Shown piece by piece: positions 46,054 through 55,431 of a stretch of DNA of 64,000 nucleotides; within the stretch, counting starts at the first letter, position 1, and each line of letters starts with the position of its first letter. The translations under genes were made by a program, and so were the position numbers. The DNA lies in contig CANDOC010000003.1 in the NCBI GenBank assembly GCA_947387575.1, forward strand, positions 62,001 through 126,000, in the 5' to 3' direction. The stretch is from Spongorhabdus nitratireducens (GTDB lineage: Bacteria > Pseudomonadota > Gammaproteobacteria > Pseudomonadales > Endozoicomonadaceae). The notes beneath the pieces were generated by a model. That model was not told where the DNA came from. It did no database searches and saw only the letters and a program-made list of their open reading frames with translations.

Positions 46054-47247
46054 TTACTGTGCGGTACTGCCAGCCGTCAGGGTTTTGATAATCACCTCAA
46101 GCTGTCGTTCATAACGCGGGTTATAGGTTGTGCGGGCAATAACCGTTTGATCCGGTGATTCCATTTCCCAGGCACCGTACCAGACCTGTTGATTAGCCAT
46201 ACATTGCTGCTGGCTGGCTTCATCCCGTCCTTTGCAGAAGCGGGTACTGCCATGACGACCGAACAGTTTGTTTACCGGTGAATTGATCAGACTGATATGA
46301 GACTGGGACAGAATATGCAGTACCGGATCAGCACCTGGCCAGTCTTGCATATACCGGGAGCTTTCAACTTCTTTCTGGTCGGCGTCATACCAGATCAGCT
46401 GTCGACTGGGTGAGACAAAACGTTCTTCAAACAACTGCTGAATAGCTTTACTGTCGACCGTTGAATCTTCTTTGGTAGCGATAACCACTGTCGGCATTGC
46501 CAGCCTTTTATCACCCCAGTCAGCCATCAGCTTCTGTTGCAAGTTATAAAATGCAGCATAGGAGTGCGTGGCATAACTGCGGTAACGTGTCAGTCCGAGA
46601 TCTTCCGATATTTCAGACCATGGCCGAATATATTCAACCCACGGAGTCAGCTTGAGCAGATCCTGATCCTCAACCTGCCAGGCCGGGGCCACCAGCAACA
46701 ATCCGGCAATATCCGGGTTCTCAAGCGCCAGTTGAGTTGCCAGAAGGCCTCCCGTTGAGAAGCCCCCAACATAGAGCGGCAACTGATTGTTTCCACGCAT
46801 AAAGGCAAAATGCTGCCTTGCGGTCTCAAGCCACTGCTGGGCACTAACCCTGAGCATATCGCCCGGGCGACTGCCATGTCCGGGCAGCAAAATGGTGCGG
46901 GTTTCAAAACCCTGCTGGGCCAGACTGAAGGCCATATCCCGCCATGAGTAGGCAGAATCACCAAGTCCATGAAGCAGTAAAAAACGACCCCGGGTTGTTA
47001 CACCTTCAGGAGGAAACACCTGTACCGGTGAATTAAGGTCAACACCCAATTGTTTGACTTCCGGTGTCGGATCAACACGTACTTCTTCCAGATAGGATCG
47101 TACCTCTGCAATATAAGCCTGAAAGTCTTGCTGCGGCTCGGGAAAGGCACGTTTTGCAGGCTGAAAGCGCTCGCCTTCGGGTTGACTGGAAAAGATAAAA
47201 ATTCCCAACCCGACTGCGAAAAGACAAAGAATCAGTAAACGTTTCAT
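46054..47247 (-). CDS. Membrane-anchored alpha/beta hydrolase
   Basis: 397 residues with an N-terminal hydrophobic anchor or signal (LLILCLFAVGLGIFIFSS). Serine-hydrolase core: FLLLHGLGDSAYSWRD oxyanion region (about 89-104), nucleophile elbow GGFSTGG (about 160), acid near ATKEDSTVD (about 256) and His in LSQSHISLINSP (about 313). C-terminal cysteine pair CKGRDEASQQQC suggests an exported, disulfide-bonded fold. Possibly a lipase, thioesterase or lysophospholipase; lysophospholipid processing would fit the nearby TamAB genes (inference). Confidence 0.8.
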   Translation of the reverse strand: MKRLLILCLFAVGLGIFIFSSQPEGERFQPAKRAFPEPQQDFQAYIAEVRSYLEEVRVDPTPEVKQLGVDLNSPVQVFPPEGVTTRGRFLLLHGLGDSAYSWRDMAFSLAQQGFETRTILLPGHGSRPGDMLRVSAQQWLETARQHFAFMRGNNQLPLYVGGFSTGGLLATQLALENPDIAGLLLVAPAWQVEDQDLLKLTPWVEYIRPWSEISEDLGLTRYRSYATHSYAAFYNLQQKLMADWGDKRLAMPTVVIATKEDSTVDSKAIQQLFEERFVSPSRQLIWYDADQKEVESSRYMQDWPGADPVLHILSQSHISLINSPVNKLFGRHGSTRFCKGRDEASQQQCMANQQVWYGAWEMESPDQTVIARTTYNPRYERQLEVIIKTLTAGSTAQ

Positions 47248-47260
47248 AAAGCGGAAGGAT

Positions 47261-48130
47261 TTATAATTTTGGCAATGAAACCAGTTTGCCCGCTTTTATA
47301 CTGGATTGCGATACGAAAACATCCTGCCGTGGCACAAAGGCTTCGGACAGAGATGCGTTACTACAGTCCACCGGTTGTAACTTGCCGTCAGCCAGACAAT
47401 AAAAGTCACCGGTCAGGTCATCAGTCTTGCCGAGTGCCGCGAACACCAGCTGGCAATCAGGATCAAAGCGGGTTAACAGTTGGCCATCTACCAGTTCATC
47501 CTCCGCCGAACTGGCTCTGAGCACAGTTTCTGGCAGTACCGCAGAAAAAGAATAAATAAGCTGCAGTGATGAAACCCGGGTATCGATATATCCACAGGCA
47601 TTGGCTGCCTGATTATTGATAAACCATTGCAGACAGGTTGCAAAAGGCGGAGGTTCAGGTTGCAATAAAACCGATACCGGGTCAGGTTTCAGGTCAAGAT
47701 AAGGCCAGGGTAACTTCTGATCATCCAGCGCAAAACGACAAAAGCCTTTTTTAGTCTGCAGCAGTACCTCTTCAGAGATTTCCTGCAGAATCATCTTACC
47801 GGGATCATCAAGGTATTCTGTTGGTACATAACCCGAAACCAGCTTTAAAACCTGATCTCCCCGGTTACGTCGGTGAAAGACCAGCGCCAGATAGTTCTTA
47901 CCGTCAATCTCGAGGCGCAGCCATGTTGATACGCCAAGGTTGGCCAGTTCAAGCTCGAAGGGTTCGCCCGGGGCAGGCAATGCCGACGCATTCAGAGGTT
48001 GTCTGCGGCTGCGCATGGTACTGAAATCGTATGCGTCACCAAATGGTTCGACACAATAGCTTTCACCGTCAAACCGTACCCGGACAGGTCGAGTACGATA
48101 ATCATCCGGTGATTCATTTTTCAGAATCAT
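47261..48130 (-). CDS. Hypothetical protein
   Basis: 289 residues; ATG 48130 has AGGGAA six bases upstream. No signal and no membrane segment. Mostly beta: RVRFDGESYCVEPFGDAYDFS, ELANLGVSTWLRLEIDGKNYLALVF, then a Pro/aromatic stretch WPYLDLKPDPVSVLLQPEP. The N-terminal 130 residues may be one small beta domain. Its stop lies 13 bases before the hydrolase start, so it belongs to that operon. I do not recognise the family. Confidence 0.6.
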   Translation of the reverse strand: MILKNESPDDYRTRPVRVRFDGESYCVEPFGDAYDFSTMRSRRQPLNASALPAPGEPFELELANLGVSTWLRLEIDGKNYLALVFHRRNRGDQVLKLVSGYVPTEYLDDPGKMILQEISEEVLLQTKKGFCRFALDDQKLPWPYLDLKPDPVSVLLQPEPPPFATCLQWFINNQAANACGYIDTRVSSLQLIYSFSAVLPETVLRASSAEDELVDGQLLTRFDPDCQLVFAALGKTDDLTGDFYCLADGKLQPVDCSNASLSEAFVPRQDVFVSQSSIKAGKLVSLPKL

Positions 48131-48191
48131 TCAATTCCCTGAATCAGCCGCAGGTTTTATTTATCCACAACCTTCTGTATCCACAGAGTTG

Positions 48192-48992
48192 CTACTTGCA
48201 GGCGTTGGTTGCAGCCTGAATATTGTGGTGCAAATGCAGCGGATTAACGGTTCCGACAATCACACTGCTGACACCCTGGTGGCCCAGCAACATGTTCAGA
48301 CTGGCCTGAACCGGATCTTCACCCTGCAGGCAGGCATGACCGCTGGCCAGCCCCTTTTTAATAAAGATACCCTTGTTGTGCTCCAGCGCATAATCCACAA
48401 CCGGAATCTCGGCCTGCTCATTGAGATTCCAGGTCACCATGGCGATATCACTGTGCTTCAGAGTGGCGATACCACCTTCCACGGTTTTGGTAGACATCCC
48501 GCCAGCCCGGATCAAACCTTCCTGCTTCAGTTGGTCCAGCGTATTGAATACCTCATAGTCATTGATAATCTGCAGGTCATTGCCATCGGAATGAACCAGC
48601 AGCATATCAATACAATCCGTATTCAGCCGTTTCAGGGAGCGCTCAACGCTGGAACGGATATGTTTCGGAGTAAAGTCAAAACGGGATTCACCATTTTCAA
48701 ACTCTTCTCCCACCTTGCTGCAAATCAGCCACTGATCACGCTGCCCCTGCAGCAGTTTGCCCAGCCGTTCTTCACTGGTGCCATAGGCCGGAGCGGTATC
48801 AATCAAATTGATACCACGATCGCGGGCCATGGCAATCAGGTCACCAGCTTCACGGTCATCTGGAATAGTAAAACCGTGAGGGTATTTCACGCCCTTGTCC
48901 CGACCCAGCTTGACCGTACCAAAGCCAAGTACCGAAACATCCATTCCGGTATCACCCAGCGAGCGTCGGGTTAAAGGTTGGTCATTTATCAA
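48192..48992 (-). CDS. Aldo/keto reductase
   Basis: 266 residues from TTG 48992, which has GGAG eight bases upstream; in-frame GTG codons at 49001 and 49028 are alternatives that overlap more of the previous gene. TIM-barrel AKR pattern: LGFGTVKLGR, INLIDTAPAYGTSEERLGKLL (catalytic Asp and Tyr), ICSKVGEEF (Lys), CIDMLLVHSDG (His), and the NADPH end SVIVGTVNPLHL. It overlaps the preceding FAD oxidoreductase gene, so the two are likely one redox module. Substrate unknown. Confidence 0.86.
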   Translation of the reverse strand: MINDQPLTRRSLGDTGMDVSVLGFGTVKLGRDKGVKYPHGFTIPDDREAGDLIAMARDRGINLIDTAPAYGTSEERLGKLLQGQRDQWLICSKVGEEFENGESRFDFTPKHIRSSVERSLKRLNTDCIDMLLVHSDGNDLQIINDYEVFNTLDQLKQEGLIRAGGMSTKTVEGGIATLKHSDIAMVTWNLNEQAEIPVVDYALEHNKGIFIKKGLASGHACLQGEDPVQASLNMLLGHQGVSSVIVGTVNPLHLHHNIQAATNACK

Positions 48993-50229
48993 AACAGCCA
49001 CTCCAGAACGGTTCACAATGACGGGCACTGTTCAGGTCAGTCGGCATGGCAAAGCCATCATTACCTGAAGGCTCAATCCCGGCACCACGAAGCTCTTTCA
49101 GCACTTCATCTGCCAGATTCGGCGCCAGCGCCAGCTTGGTCGGCCAGGTAACCAGCCCGTTACCCACAGCTTTACAGAATGCCTGATCCGGACGCAACAG
49201 CTTGCTCTGTTTCGGCTCGGCCCGATTAATCCGCAGGGTGCCCCACTGGGCATCGTTCAGATCAATCCAGGGCAGCAGATCTTTAAGCTCTTTTTTACCA
49301 CGGGCAATCACTTCTTCCGGTTCCTGCTTCACCCCATTCTCGGCAATATCGCCTCCCAGATACCATACCCATTCACCATCTTCGGTCGGATGGCTGGTAA
49401 TGGTCAGGCGGGGAACAATATTGGTACCCAGACAGTGAGCATAAAGCGGGTGTGGATACTTGTGTTTTACCAGAGCCATATGCAGCGGGCGCAGCTGCAT
49501 TTCAGGAGTGGAGACACCCCAGGCTTTCAGCAGATCTGCAGTGCCTTCACCGGCGGTCAGCACATAGCGTTTGGCCTTGAGGATATAACGCTGATCAGCA
49601 CCCTGAATTTCAATGCCCTGAATCTCACCATTCTCTGCCAGCAGTTTGGTGCTGCCCTGATGATCAGCCTGATCCCAGTTTACTTCCAGCGTGCGGTTTA
49701 TCACACCTTCGGTCAGCGCCTCATTGACGGATGCAATATCCATCACAATTTCATTCAGCTGATAAACCTTGCCGTTGAACTTGCGGTTATTGAAAACTTC
49801 CGGCAGATCTTTCTTCTTGACGGAATCCACCCGCCCCCGCAGTGCCTTGCTGGCAAAGAAAGAAGTCAGCCGGGACAGACCACCTGGCGCCCACATGTAG
49901 TGATGCTCGGACAGTACTCGGGCAGCCCGCAGATCCACTTCACCCTCACCATTGAGGCAGTTGCGCCAGCGACCCGGCATACCGGCAATACATTCGGATG
50001 CCTTGGTCAGATTGCCGGACAGAGCATATTTAATGCCACCGTGAATAATACCCTGAGACTTGGTGCTCTGGCCGCCGCCCAGGGTCTTGTTTTCCAGCAA
50101 TACCGCCTGATACCCCAGATTGTTGAGAGTACGGAACAGCCACAACCCGGCAATACCACCACCAACAATCACAACATCGGTTTCAAGCGTTTGTAGTTCT
50201 GCGTGTGCAGATGAAGACATGTCATTCAT
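48982..50229 (-). CDS. FAD-dependent oxidoreductase (DAO family, glycerol-3-phosphate-dehydrogenase-like)
   Basis: 415 residues. FAD motif VVIVGGGIAGLWLFRTLNNLGY (about 19-40, quoted to show GxGxxG), then LENKTLGGGQSTKSQGIIHGGI, the stretch that in DAO/GlpD/L2HGDH-type enzymes contacts FAD. C-terminus has TLRINRAEPKQSKLLRPDQAF. No signal. It lies head of a leftward set with the aldo/keto reductase. The exact oxidised substrate (hydroxy acid, amino acid or sugar phosphate) cannot be told; homologues near waaA are not a known pairing to me. Confidence 0.8.
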   Translation of the reverse strand: MNDMSSSAHAELQTLETDVVIVGGGIAGLWLFRTLNNLGYQAVLLENKTLGGGQSTKSQGIIHGGIKYALSGNLTKASECIAGMPGRWRNCLNGEGEVDLRAARVLSEHHYMWAPGGLSRLTSFFASKALRGRVDSVKKKDLPEVFNNRKFNGKVYQLNEIVMDIASVNEALTEGVINRTLEVNWDQADHQGSTKLLAENGEIQGIEIQGADQRYILKAKRYVLTAGEGTADLLKAWGVSTPEMQLRPLHMALVKHKYPHPLYAHCLGTNIVPRLTITSHPTEDGEWVWYLGGDIAENGVKQEPEEVIARGKKELKDLLPWIDLNDAQWGTLRINRAEPKQSKLLRPDQAFCKAVGNGLVTWPTKLALAPNLADEVLKELRGAGIEPSGNDGFAMPTDLNSARHCEPFWSGCFDK

Positions 50230-50395
50230 GGATAAGAAACAGGGCTGACGCCCTCACTAAAATAGAGGAAAGACCTGAAGTATACGCCCAATACTGGCCA
50301 CACTTAAGCCGTAAGTACCCGAATAATTGTTCTGCAATTTGCCGCAAACAGGTAACATTTACGCTTTACCAATGAACTGACGGCCTGCCACGGGT

Positions 50396-51682
50396 ATGAA
50401 CCGGACACTTTATAACCTGTTGTTACACCTGCTATTTCCCGCCATTTTCCTGCGCCTGCTGTACCGTGCCTGGCGGGCTCCGGCCTATGCCAAACGCTGG
50501 GGAGAGCGGTTTGGTTTTTTCCCGAAGCCTGAGTCAAAGCCCTGCATCTGGGTGCATTCGGTCTCTGTAGGGGAAAGTATTGCCGCAGCACCCTTGGTAA
50601 AAGCGCTGTTAAAGCAATATCCGGATCACCGCATTGCTGTTACAACCATGACGCCCACTGGCTCGGTACAGGTCAAAAAGCAGTATGGCGACAAGGTGTT
50701 TCATGTCTATGCACCTTATGACTACCCCTGGGCTGTCAGCAACTTCCTGAACAGGTTGCAGCCGGAAATCGCTATCATCATGGAAACCGAGCTGTGGCCC
50801 AATATTATTCACCAATGTCATCAGCGTGATATTCCGGTGATGATTGCCAATGCCCGGTTGTCAGAACGTTCCGCCAAAGGTTATGGCAAACTGGGTAAAC
50901 TGACCCGTGAAATGCTGTCCAAAGTGAGTCTGATCGCCGCCCAGGCCGAGCCCGACGGTCAGCGTTTTATCGAATTGGGGTTGCCGGCAGATAAAATGGA
51001 AGTGACCGGTAATATCAAATTCGATATTTCCATCCCTGACAGTGTCCATGAAAAAGGCAAGGCGCTGCGCCAGCAGTGGTTGCAGCATAAACCTGATGAC
51101 ACTTGCATCATTGTTGCCGGTAGTACTCATGAAGGTGAAGATGAGTTGTTGCTGGATGCCTGCAAACAGTTGAGAAAGACAAACCCGAATACCTTACTGG
51201 TGCTGGTTCCACGTCATCCGGAACGGTTTAATCAGGTTTACGAACTCAGCGTAAAGGCCGGTGAAAAAACGGCACGTTACAGCACTCAGGGTCCAGTTGA
51301 AGCAGACACCTCTGTGGTTGTAGCTGATGTCATGGGAGAACTGTTGGTTTTGTATGCGGCCGGAGATATTGCGTTTGTAGGGGGTAGTCTGATTCCTTCC
51401 GGTGGGCATAATATGCTGGAACCGGCAGCGTTAAAGAAGCCCGTTGTTACTGGCTCACATGTATTTAATTTTTCGGAAGTGTTTCGGTTTCTTAATCAAG
51501 AAAGAGGTATTCAGGTAATAGATACAACACAGTCTATTGCTTCCACATTTAAAATTCTTTGTGATCACAGTAGTAAAAGAAGCTCTTTGTCATCAGCAGC
51601 TCATAAAGTTATAACACGCAACCAAGGTGTAACGACCTCACTCATGCGAAATATCCAGAAAACAACCAATGGCTCTTTATAA
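50396..51682 (+). CDS. waaA: 3-deoxy-D-manno-octulosonic acid (Kdo) transferase WaaA
   Basis: Adds Kdo to lipid IVA at the inner leaflet of the cytoplasmic membrane, an essential step of LPS core synthesis. 428 residues, typical length. N-terminal membrane anchor, then RWGERFGFFPKP, WVHSVSVGESIAA (the catalytic Glu region), TTMTPTGSVQVKK, METELWPNIIHQC, ANARLSERS; second GT-B half with VAGSTHEGEDELLLDA, LVPRHPERF, and FVGGSLIPSGGHNMLEPAA. The stop codon lies inside the terminator hairpin. Confidence 0.96.
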   Translation: MNRTLYNLLLHLLFPAIFLRLLYRAWRAPAYAKRWGERFGFFPKPESKPCIWVHSVSVGESIAAAPLVKALLKQYPDHRIAVTTMTPTGSVQVKKQYGDKVFHVYAPYDYPWAVSNFLNRLQPEIAIIMETELWPNIIHQCHQRDIPVMIANARLSERSAKGYGKLGKLTREMLSKVSLIAAQAEPDGQRFIELGLPADKMEVTGNIKFDISIPDSVHEKGKALRQQWLQHKPDDTCIIVAGSTHEGEDELLLDACKQLRKTNPNTLLVLVPRHPERFNQVYELSVKAGEKTARYSTQGPVEADTSVVVADVMGELLVLYAAGDIAFVGGSLIPSGGHNMLEPAALKKPVVTGSHVFNFSEVFRFLNQERGIQVIDTTQSIASTFKILCDHSSKRSSLSSAAHKVITRNQGVTTSLMRNIQKTTNGSL

Positions 51683-51698
51683 GAGCCATTGGTTGTTT
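51660..51698. terminator. Terminator overlapping the waaA stop codon, probably bidirectional
   Basis: Perfect 18-bp stem (51660-51677 with 51681-51698) with a three-base loop, A-rich before and T-rich after. The TAA of waaA is bases 51680-51682, so ribosomes finish inside the structure. It also ends the convergent leftward gene at 51708. Confidence 0.88.
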
Positions 51699-51707
51699 AA
51701 TTCATAT

Positions 51708-52949
51708 TTAATTCACACTTTGATGAGCCGCAATAGCCCGATCTACCAGTCTTTGACAAAGCTTTTCCTGGAACGGTTTATTCTTTTCAAACTCTTCAAA
51801 ATCAATATTCAATAAGTCCTCGTCCCATACCAGTAATGCTAGCGATGTACCCAAGGCTTTTGCATTCTCCATCGCCTCTTTCATCTTAGCTACAGTTAAA
51901 CCCTGTAGATCAACAAATGGCTTTATTTTGACAATCATCTTATCAAGCTGCTGATCGTTAAGATCTTCAACTCCTCTCCGCTTGCTTTCCTCTATCTTGT
52001 CGGGAACCTTCATAGATAGCCTTTCAAGCTGCTGTTGAAGTGTTTCCTCCTCAAACACTCCAGCAGTCGGTTGCCTCATAAGAGATGTTCTCAAACTATC
52101 ATACTCAGCATGCACTATGACTTGGACACATATACCAGACACACCTCCGGAAGCAATTTCAAATTCCATTGAAGAAGGGTCGTAACGATAAACTACAGTA
52201 TCATCCTCAATCTTATGATGGCACTCACCAGATGAAAAGCTTTCCCATACTTTCATTTCACCTGGGACAGTAACTATATCTGGATAAACAGTACCCAGTT
52301 GGCATATACACTCTTTAATACCTTGCAGGGCTAGTAACCAAGGGTCGTACAAATCTTTTTCAGCATCAACAGAACTAGCTGTAGACTTTGATTTGGCTCT
52401 GGTTTTAACTTCTTCCCGAGTGACTGTGACAAAAGCAGCATCATCGTCATCATCGTCTGAAGAATCATCAACAGTAGGCAACTTGGGCTGATGTAAGACA
52501 AAAAAAGTACTGATATCTTCTCCCTTTTCCTTCGCATAGTTGGATGTAAAAGCCGAAGTATTCTTGAATGAAGGAGGCCGTGCGATATTACAGGTCAATT
52601 TATAATCCGGATCTCCCGACAGCTGCAAAACAAGGGCTGCACAAAAATCATTAGTTTGTGCACAATGGCTGTGCAGCATATGAACAAGCTGTGGTAAAGC
52701 AAAATGTACTGACAAAGGGCTGTCAGTGGTCAGGACCACATGAGGATAAGTCGAACCTTGATACCTGTAATATAACTTCATTACTACCTTATGTGATGAA
52801 GCCTTATGTTCAACCTTCAGAACGGCGAAAGGATTTAAAGCGTTATCTCGATCAAAAATTTTATAATACGAGTCCTGAGAAAAACAATTTAAAATACACA
52901 ATGAAAAAACAAAAGCTAACCATTTAAACGCCTGAAAAATCTTATTCAT
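51708..52949 (-). CDS. Secreted acidic protein beside the secreted kinase
   Basis: 413 residues; ATG 52949 with GGAGGA ten bases upstream. Sec signal (AFKWLAFVFSLCILNCFS) with Cys residues but no clean lipobox. A poly-Asp run (SSDDDDDDAA, about residue 163) follows a Pro segment; then a coiled, charged C-terminus (LERLSMKVPDKIEESKRRG, FEEFEKNKPFQEKL). Several mature cysteines suggest disulfides. No family recognised. AT-richer than the flanking genes and 23 bases downstream of the kinase gene, so likely co-transcribed; it could be substrate, partner or inhibitor of the kinase (inference). Confidence 0.75.
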   Translation of the reverse strand: MNKIFQAFKWLAFVFSLCILNCFSQDSYYKIFDRDNALNPFAVLKVEHKASSHKVVMKLYYRYQGSTYPHVVLTTDSPLSVHFALPQLVHMLHSHCAQTNDFCAALVLQLSGDPDYKLTCNIARPPSFKNTSAFTSNYAKEKGEDISTFFVLHQPKLPTVDDSSDDDDDDAAFVTVTREEVKTRAKSKSTASSVDAEKDLYDPWLLALQGIKECICQLGTVYPDIVTVPGEMKVWESFSSGECHHKIEDDTVVYRYDPSSMEFEIASGGVSGICVQVIVHAEYDSLRTSLMRQPTAGVFEEETLQQQLERLSMKVPDKIEESKRRGVEDLNDQQLDKMIVKIKPFVDLQGLTVAKMKEAMENAKALGTSLALLVWDEDLLNIDFEEFEKNKPFQEKLCQRLVDRAIAAHQSVN

Positions 52950-52972
52950 AGCTTTGTCCTCCACACTACCAC

Positions 52973-55231
52973 TTACTTAAAATAAGGATCTTTTCTCAAC
53001 AAATCTGAAGCCTGACCTTTATCTGAATAAGGTGATGTACTTCCTAAAAGCCTGCAATCAAAATCAAGATCATCTGAAGATACGTCAATATGAAAATGCG
53101 TGTACACTTCAGATATTCGTGCCTTTAAACTAAGTTCTGGCCTTATGCCCTTACCTGTATTAAGCCAGTAAAAAAAAGCCAGCTGCCTTGCTATTATTTC
53201 TTCGAATGAACCAAGTTTTTGTTTTTGCGTATCCCAACCAACCTTTTTCCTGAATTCCTTTTGCGCCATAGGGATAAAACCCTGCCGCATAATCGTCACC
53301 CGCAGCACAAAAAGCCCTTTTATTTCAGCCTCATAAGCCCGGTAACCATTAGTAGAATAGTCCGTCAGAATTTGAGCCAAATCACAACCTGCTGAAAAAT
53401 AATCTGGTGTAAATCCAAAGACACCCTGACAGCCTGCCAGCTGGTGAGAAATTCCGGAGTCATCCAATACTTCTGCCACTCCAAAATCAGATAATTTCCA
53501 GAAGCCATCGTGACTTTTCAGGATATTTTGTGGTTTAAGATCATGATGTACTATTCTCAAACTATGTAGCGCACTAACACCACTTAAAATTTGCCTTGTA
53601 TAATCTTTGAGCTGATCAGATGAAACCTTTTTATCATTCATTCCTTTCAGTGTCGTTTGTAAATCCCCTTCACAAAATTCCATCACAACTGCCAACCTGT
53701 AGTTTAGTTCACCTATTCCTCCTGGATCAGGAACTTTAACAACATCAACTACATGAACAACATTCGGATGTCGCAGTCCTTTTACTAACTCCCAGACCGC
53801 AAGCTCTTTGTTTACTTCTTTTTCAGGCCTGGCTTTTTTATCTAATCGAAACACATACTTTTTAAGGTCTGTTGTTGTACAAGGGAAAATATCAGACTCA
53901 TTTCCACCACCTAACATTTCTCCTAATACATATTTGCTGCGCCATTCTACAGGCAATTTACTTTGTAAATCCCATTTCTCTTCGTAAGATTCACTTGCTG
54001 TTTGAGCTTGAAATAAATAACCTTCAGAAACTTGATCTCTATCCTCGACTTCCTCATGACTGCACAGGACAACTTCAAATGGAGGCATACTCCGATAGGA
54101 CCATATAGATTCTTTCTTTAATTCACTGTTGGCTTTAATTTCAGGATTAAACATAAATGGAAAGCTCTGACCCCAATCATTCTTCCCCTTGAACCGGAGT
54201 ACATAGCTTATCGTTGGATCAAAACTTCCATAAAGCTGTACATGCCACAACTGAAGTGTTCTGGTTGTTTTTTCTTTTTTCCCCCGCACGTAGGTTATAG
54301 GAGCATTACTGCCAAGCAGACATATATCTATACTTTCCCCTTCATACATTTGACCTGGCCAGTAAACATCAAACAACATGCTATCAATGCCACTGTTTTC
54401 TTCTCTTGTCCCTATAACAGGATGGATTAATTTCAATAATGGAGCTCTAAAGTACCGCTCAACTTCCTTCGCTACGGTGTTTTCTTTTTCACCTATAGAA
54501 GTATGAGCCCTCTGGATAAGAAAAGGTGTTGTCGGATCTGCAATATGGTCATAAAGGCATGAGGAGCTGTTATGACTATATTCATCCTTGGTCACGCTAT
54601 AACAGAGACAACGGTTTGGTAGTTCAATAAACGCCAGAATTTCTCCTCGAGCTTGTAACAAATGGAACTCCTGCCTACTTACAATACAGCCGTCATCTGC
54701 ACAATTATGATACTGTGTACTTCCCCCTTTTCCAGATAACCAAGGAATGATTAAAGGTTTTTTACTTTTTCTTTCAACGACCAGAAAAGGAGTTTTTAAT
54801 TGCCTCTCGACATATTTTGCCTTTGAGAAGTATAAAACAGAATCATTACTGACTCTCTCCATTCCATCTATACATATTTCACCGTCTATTCCACAGATAT
54901 CAAGTTCACCATATTGTACCGGCTCAGTTATCTGAAGATTCTGACCAGCAAAACCACACTGACTGACATAATCTACGGAGCAAAGGGGCACTGTAACACT
55001 TGTTTCTGACTGAAAAACCACTTTAGAGCTATTTTTATTCTGTATATTGAAAACGATATTCTGTGCTGCGTACTCAGCGTCTTTCTTATAAACACAATGA
55101 AAAACACGATCACTACTTATAGAATCTTTATTGAATACAACAATATAAATTGAAACGGCATGGACATACTGTGCAAACAAAAAAGACAGCAGCAAAAAAA
55201 GCGCCAATAATATTTTATTATTCATAACCAT
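52973..55231 (-). CDS. Secreted eukaryotic-like Ser/Thr protein kinase
   Basis: 752 residues from ATG 55231 (an ATG two codons later is equal; no ribosome site is clear). Sec signal with cleavage near VHA (about 25). A cysteine-rich N-terminal region (about 30-400), then a kinase domain about 435-690. Numbered from the longest frame: Gly loop LGGGNESD, beta3 Lys468 (FRLDK), HHDLKPQN at 565-572 with catalytic Asp567, Lys569 and Asn572, DFG at 585-587, and TPDYFS at 611-616 in place of APE. All core catalytic residues are present, so activity is plausible. Base composition is AT-rich against the flanks, which suggests acquisition. With no ATP in the periplasm, a host-side target is likely (inference). 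Confidence 0.86.
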   Translation of the reverse strand: MVMNNKILLALFLLLSFLFAQYVHAVSIYIVVFNKDSISSDRVFHCVYKKDAEYAAQNIVFNIQNKNSSKVVFQSETSVTVPLCSVDYVSQCGFAGQNLQITEPVQYGELDICGIDGEICIDGMERVSNDSVLYFSKAKYVERQLKTPFLVVERKSKKPLIIPWLSGKGGSTQYHNCADDGCIVSRQEFHLLQARGEILAFIELPNRCLCYSVTKDEYSHNSSSCLYDHIADPTTPFLIQRAHTSIGEKENTVAKEVERYFRAPLLKLIHPVIGTREENSGIDSMLFDVYWPGQMYEGESIDICLLGSNAPITYVRGKKEKTTRTLQLWHVQLYGSFDPTISYVLRFKGKNDWGQSFPFMFNPEIKANSELKKESIWSYRSMPPFEVVLCSHEEVEDRDQVSEGYLFQAQTASESYEEKWDLQSKLPVEWRSKYVLGEMLGGGNESDIFPCTTTDLKKYVFRLDKKARPEKEVNKELAVWELVKGLRHPNVVHVVDVVKVPDPGGIGELNYRLAVVMEFCEGDLQTTLKGMNDKKVSSDQLKDYTRQILSGVSALHSLRIVHHDLKPQNILKSHDGFWKLSDFGVAEVLDDSGISHQLAGCQGVFGFTPDYFSAGCDLAQILTDYSTNGYRAYEAEIKGLFVLRVTIMRQGFIPMAQKEFRKKVGWDTQKQKLGSFEEIIARQLAFFYWLNTGKGIRPELSLKARISEVYTHFHIDVSSDDLDFDCRLLGSTSPYSDKGQASDLLRKDPYFK

Positions 55232-55431
55232 GACTGACAAAACTCAAAATTTATTTGAAATCAGCTTTGCCGGTTTAGTGTGAACCAAAAAACATCAAAA
55301 ACAAGGCAATGACAAAAATCTCCTACACGAATTAATTCCAACGATAGATTGTATCTTTATTCACTTTTTTATTTACATATTTAAAAAGAATAAGCGTTAG
55401 ATCATTATTTCCCAGGGAGCAGGATTACATA

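Noticed and set aside
48189-48974. Plus-strand frame opposite the aldo/keto reductase
   Set aside because: Antisense shadow; the minus strand has clear AKR motifs.
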